From Opitutaceae bacterium (GTDB lineage: Bacteria > Verrucomicrobiota > Verrucomicrobiia > Opitutales > Opitutaceae), in the NCBI GenBank assembly GCA_019455245.1, contig JACFMR010000016.1, positions 35,570-99,569 on the forward strand: 64,000 bases of DNA, in the 5' to 3' direction. The notes under the pieces were generated by a model, which was given only the letters and a program-made list of their open reading frames with translations, was not told the DNA's origin and searched no databases. How positions within the stretch are numbered: the stretch's first letter is position 1; every line of letters begins with the position of its first letter. Shown piece by piece: positions 63,179-64,000 of the stretch. Both the position numbers and the translations under genes were made by a program.

Positions 63179-63850
63179 TCAGGTCCGGCCACCGGGCAGG
63201 TTTTTGCGCCGCCACAGGTGCACCGCCACCACCACCGCGCCGATCACGCCGATGCCCAGCGCGACCAGTTTCACATCGCCCGCGAGCATGCCCCGCCCCA
63301 GCACCACGCCGCCGATCACCCACGGCAGCGCGATCAGCCACGACACGACCATGTAGAGCCGGAACGGCATCTCCGCCACGGCCAGAATGCAGCTGCCCAA
63401 AATCATCGGCGGCCCCGGCGTGAGCCGCACCAGCAGCGCGACGCTCAGCGCATTCTCCGGCGTCACACGCGGCACCGTGTAACCGCGGCGGCGGATCAAC
63501 CGCGCGACCAGCGGACGCAAACCGTAACGCGCGACCGCATAGCTCAGCGCGAGCTGCACCGCCACCGCGACCAGTGCCGCCACCACCACGCCGGGCAAGG
63601 TCAGCTGCGCCGCGAACAACTCGCCCGCCGGCACCGTGAACCACGCCAGCGGCGCGGGCAACAGCGCCATCGCCGTAAAATACGCCGTCGGTCCCGCCGC
63701 GCGCACGCCTGTCAGCAGGCGATCCAAAACTTCTCGCGGCGCAGAATCGCGCAGCCACCACAGGATAACCGCCGCCGCCACGATCAGGAGCAAGCCCAGC
63801 CACCACGCGCGCGGCCGGGTGCGGTTGGGGCGGGAAGCGGACGATGACAT
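63179..63850 (-). CDS. TVP38/TMEM64 (DedA-superfamily) membrane protein
   Basis: The 223-aa product has about six helices. The VTT-domain landmarks are VPAGELFAAQLTLPGVVVAA (about 70-90), YAVARYGLRPLVARL and the conserved LLVRLTPGPPMILGSCILAVAEMPF segment (about 140-165). Members of this superfamily are proposed lipid scramblases or flippases of the inner membrane. With the CDP-alcohol phosphotransferase next to it, a role in handling membrane lipids is plausible. A hairpin lies upstream at 63961-63998. Confidence 0.82.
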   Translation of the reverse strand: MSSSASRPNRTRPRAWWLGLLLIVAAAVILWWLRDSAPREVLDRLLTGVRAAGPTAYFTAMALLPAPLAWFTVPAGELFAAQLTLPGVVVAALVAVAVQLALSYAVARYGLRPLVARLIRRRGYTVPRVTPENALSVALLVRLTPGPPMILGSCILAVAEMPFRLYMVVSWLIALPWVIGGVVLGRGMLAGDVKLVALGIGVIGAVVVAVHLWRRKNLPGGRT

Positions 63851-63960
63851 GCCCGCACTCTGCCCGCCGACCCGGCGCGGGCAAGGTCAACGTCAGATGC
63901 GGATGCGTGTTGGCAGCGGCGGCCGCCTAGCGCCCCATGCCAGTGCTGTAGATGACATGA

Positions 63961-63998
63961 AGCCGACAGGCGGCCCTAGAGCGGCCAACCTGTCGGCT
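63961..63998. terminator. Strong hairpin at window edge
   Basis: AGCCGACAGG (63961-63970) pairs perfectly with CCTGTCGGCT (63989-63998), with an inner GGCC/GGCC pairing. No T-tract is visible before the window ends. It could be a terminator of the neighbouring gene or an extragenic palindrome. Confidence 0.4.
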
Positions 63999-64000
63999 GA

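Overview
The window reads as a chromosomal segment of a G+C-rich, Gram-negative, saprophytic bacterium, most likely Verrucomicrobiota of the Opitutaceae type. The reasons are a large TonB-dependent receptor with a carboxypeptidase-regulatory-like N-terminus, many secreted sugar-active enzymes, GPH/MFS sugar transporters, LacI control, weak Shine-Dalgarno sequences and abundant GC-rich palindromic repeats. This is inferred from protein style only; no rRNA or marker gene is present. No tRNA, rRNA or CRISPR array was seen.

Region A (1-26.1 kb) is a polysaccharide-utilisation locus. It holds an ADP-ribosylglycohydrolase-family gene cut by the window edge, an endonuclease/exonuclease/phosphatase-fold protein, an MGH1-like glycosidase, a TonB receptor, a GH51 arabinofuranosidase-like enzyme, an arabinose/fucose isomerase-like enzyme, an SGNH esterase, a GPH symporter, an uncharacterised 805-aa protein, a GH31 glucosidase/xylosidase with a PA14-like insert, a LacI regulator, a ricin-lectin/beta-helix protein, a second MFS carrier and a metallophosphoesterase with a C-terminal discoidin domain. 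Ten near-identical 12-bp palindromes (consensus GACAYCGRTGTC) lie in front of these units. They are the probable operators of the LacI protein at 19010-20014 and tie the region into one regulon. The likely substrate is an arabinose-containing plant polysaccharide.

Region B (26.1-35.3 kb) is visibly more GC-rich. It holds a tightly packed operon of membrane/secreted proteins without known function (a 1131-aa propeller plus Sel1/TPR-like protein, small membrane proteins, a DUF3592-like protein and a secreted protein), then an alpha/alpha-toroid protein divergent from a chromate transporter.

Region C (35.6-50.0 kb) is a run of five very large sensory proteins on the minus strand, several translationally coupled. 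They are an SBP-PAS-HisKA_2 kinase, a REC-PAS-PAS-HK-REC-REC hybrid, a membrane PAS/GAF sensor without a kinase domain, a 5TM-LYT/PAS/HisKA_2 kinase and a REC-PAS3-HK-REC hybrid. No DNA-binding output protein is encoded with them.

Region D (50.2-57.5 kb) is a second sugar locus, probably for amino sugars: a DUF4838 protein, a GH20 hexosaminidase, an alpha/beta-hydrolase esterase, a cellulase-like TIM-barrel enzyme and a NagB-type deaminase.

Region E (57.6-63.9 kb) has a plus-strand operon of acyl carrier protein, ketosynthase, SyrD/PvdE-like ABC exporter and GT92-like glycosyltransferase. Facing it are a eukaryote-like CDP-alcohol phosphotransferase and a TVP38/DedA-family protein, which suggests envelope lipid or secreted-metabolite chemistry. 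Two copies of a ~131-nt paired-palindrome element (35443-35573 and 55030-55161) and several GC-rich palindromes punctuate regions C to E.
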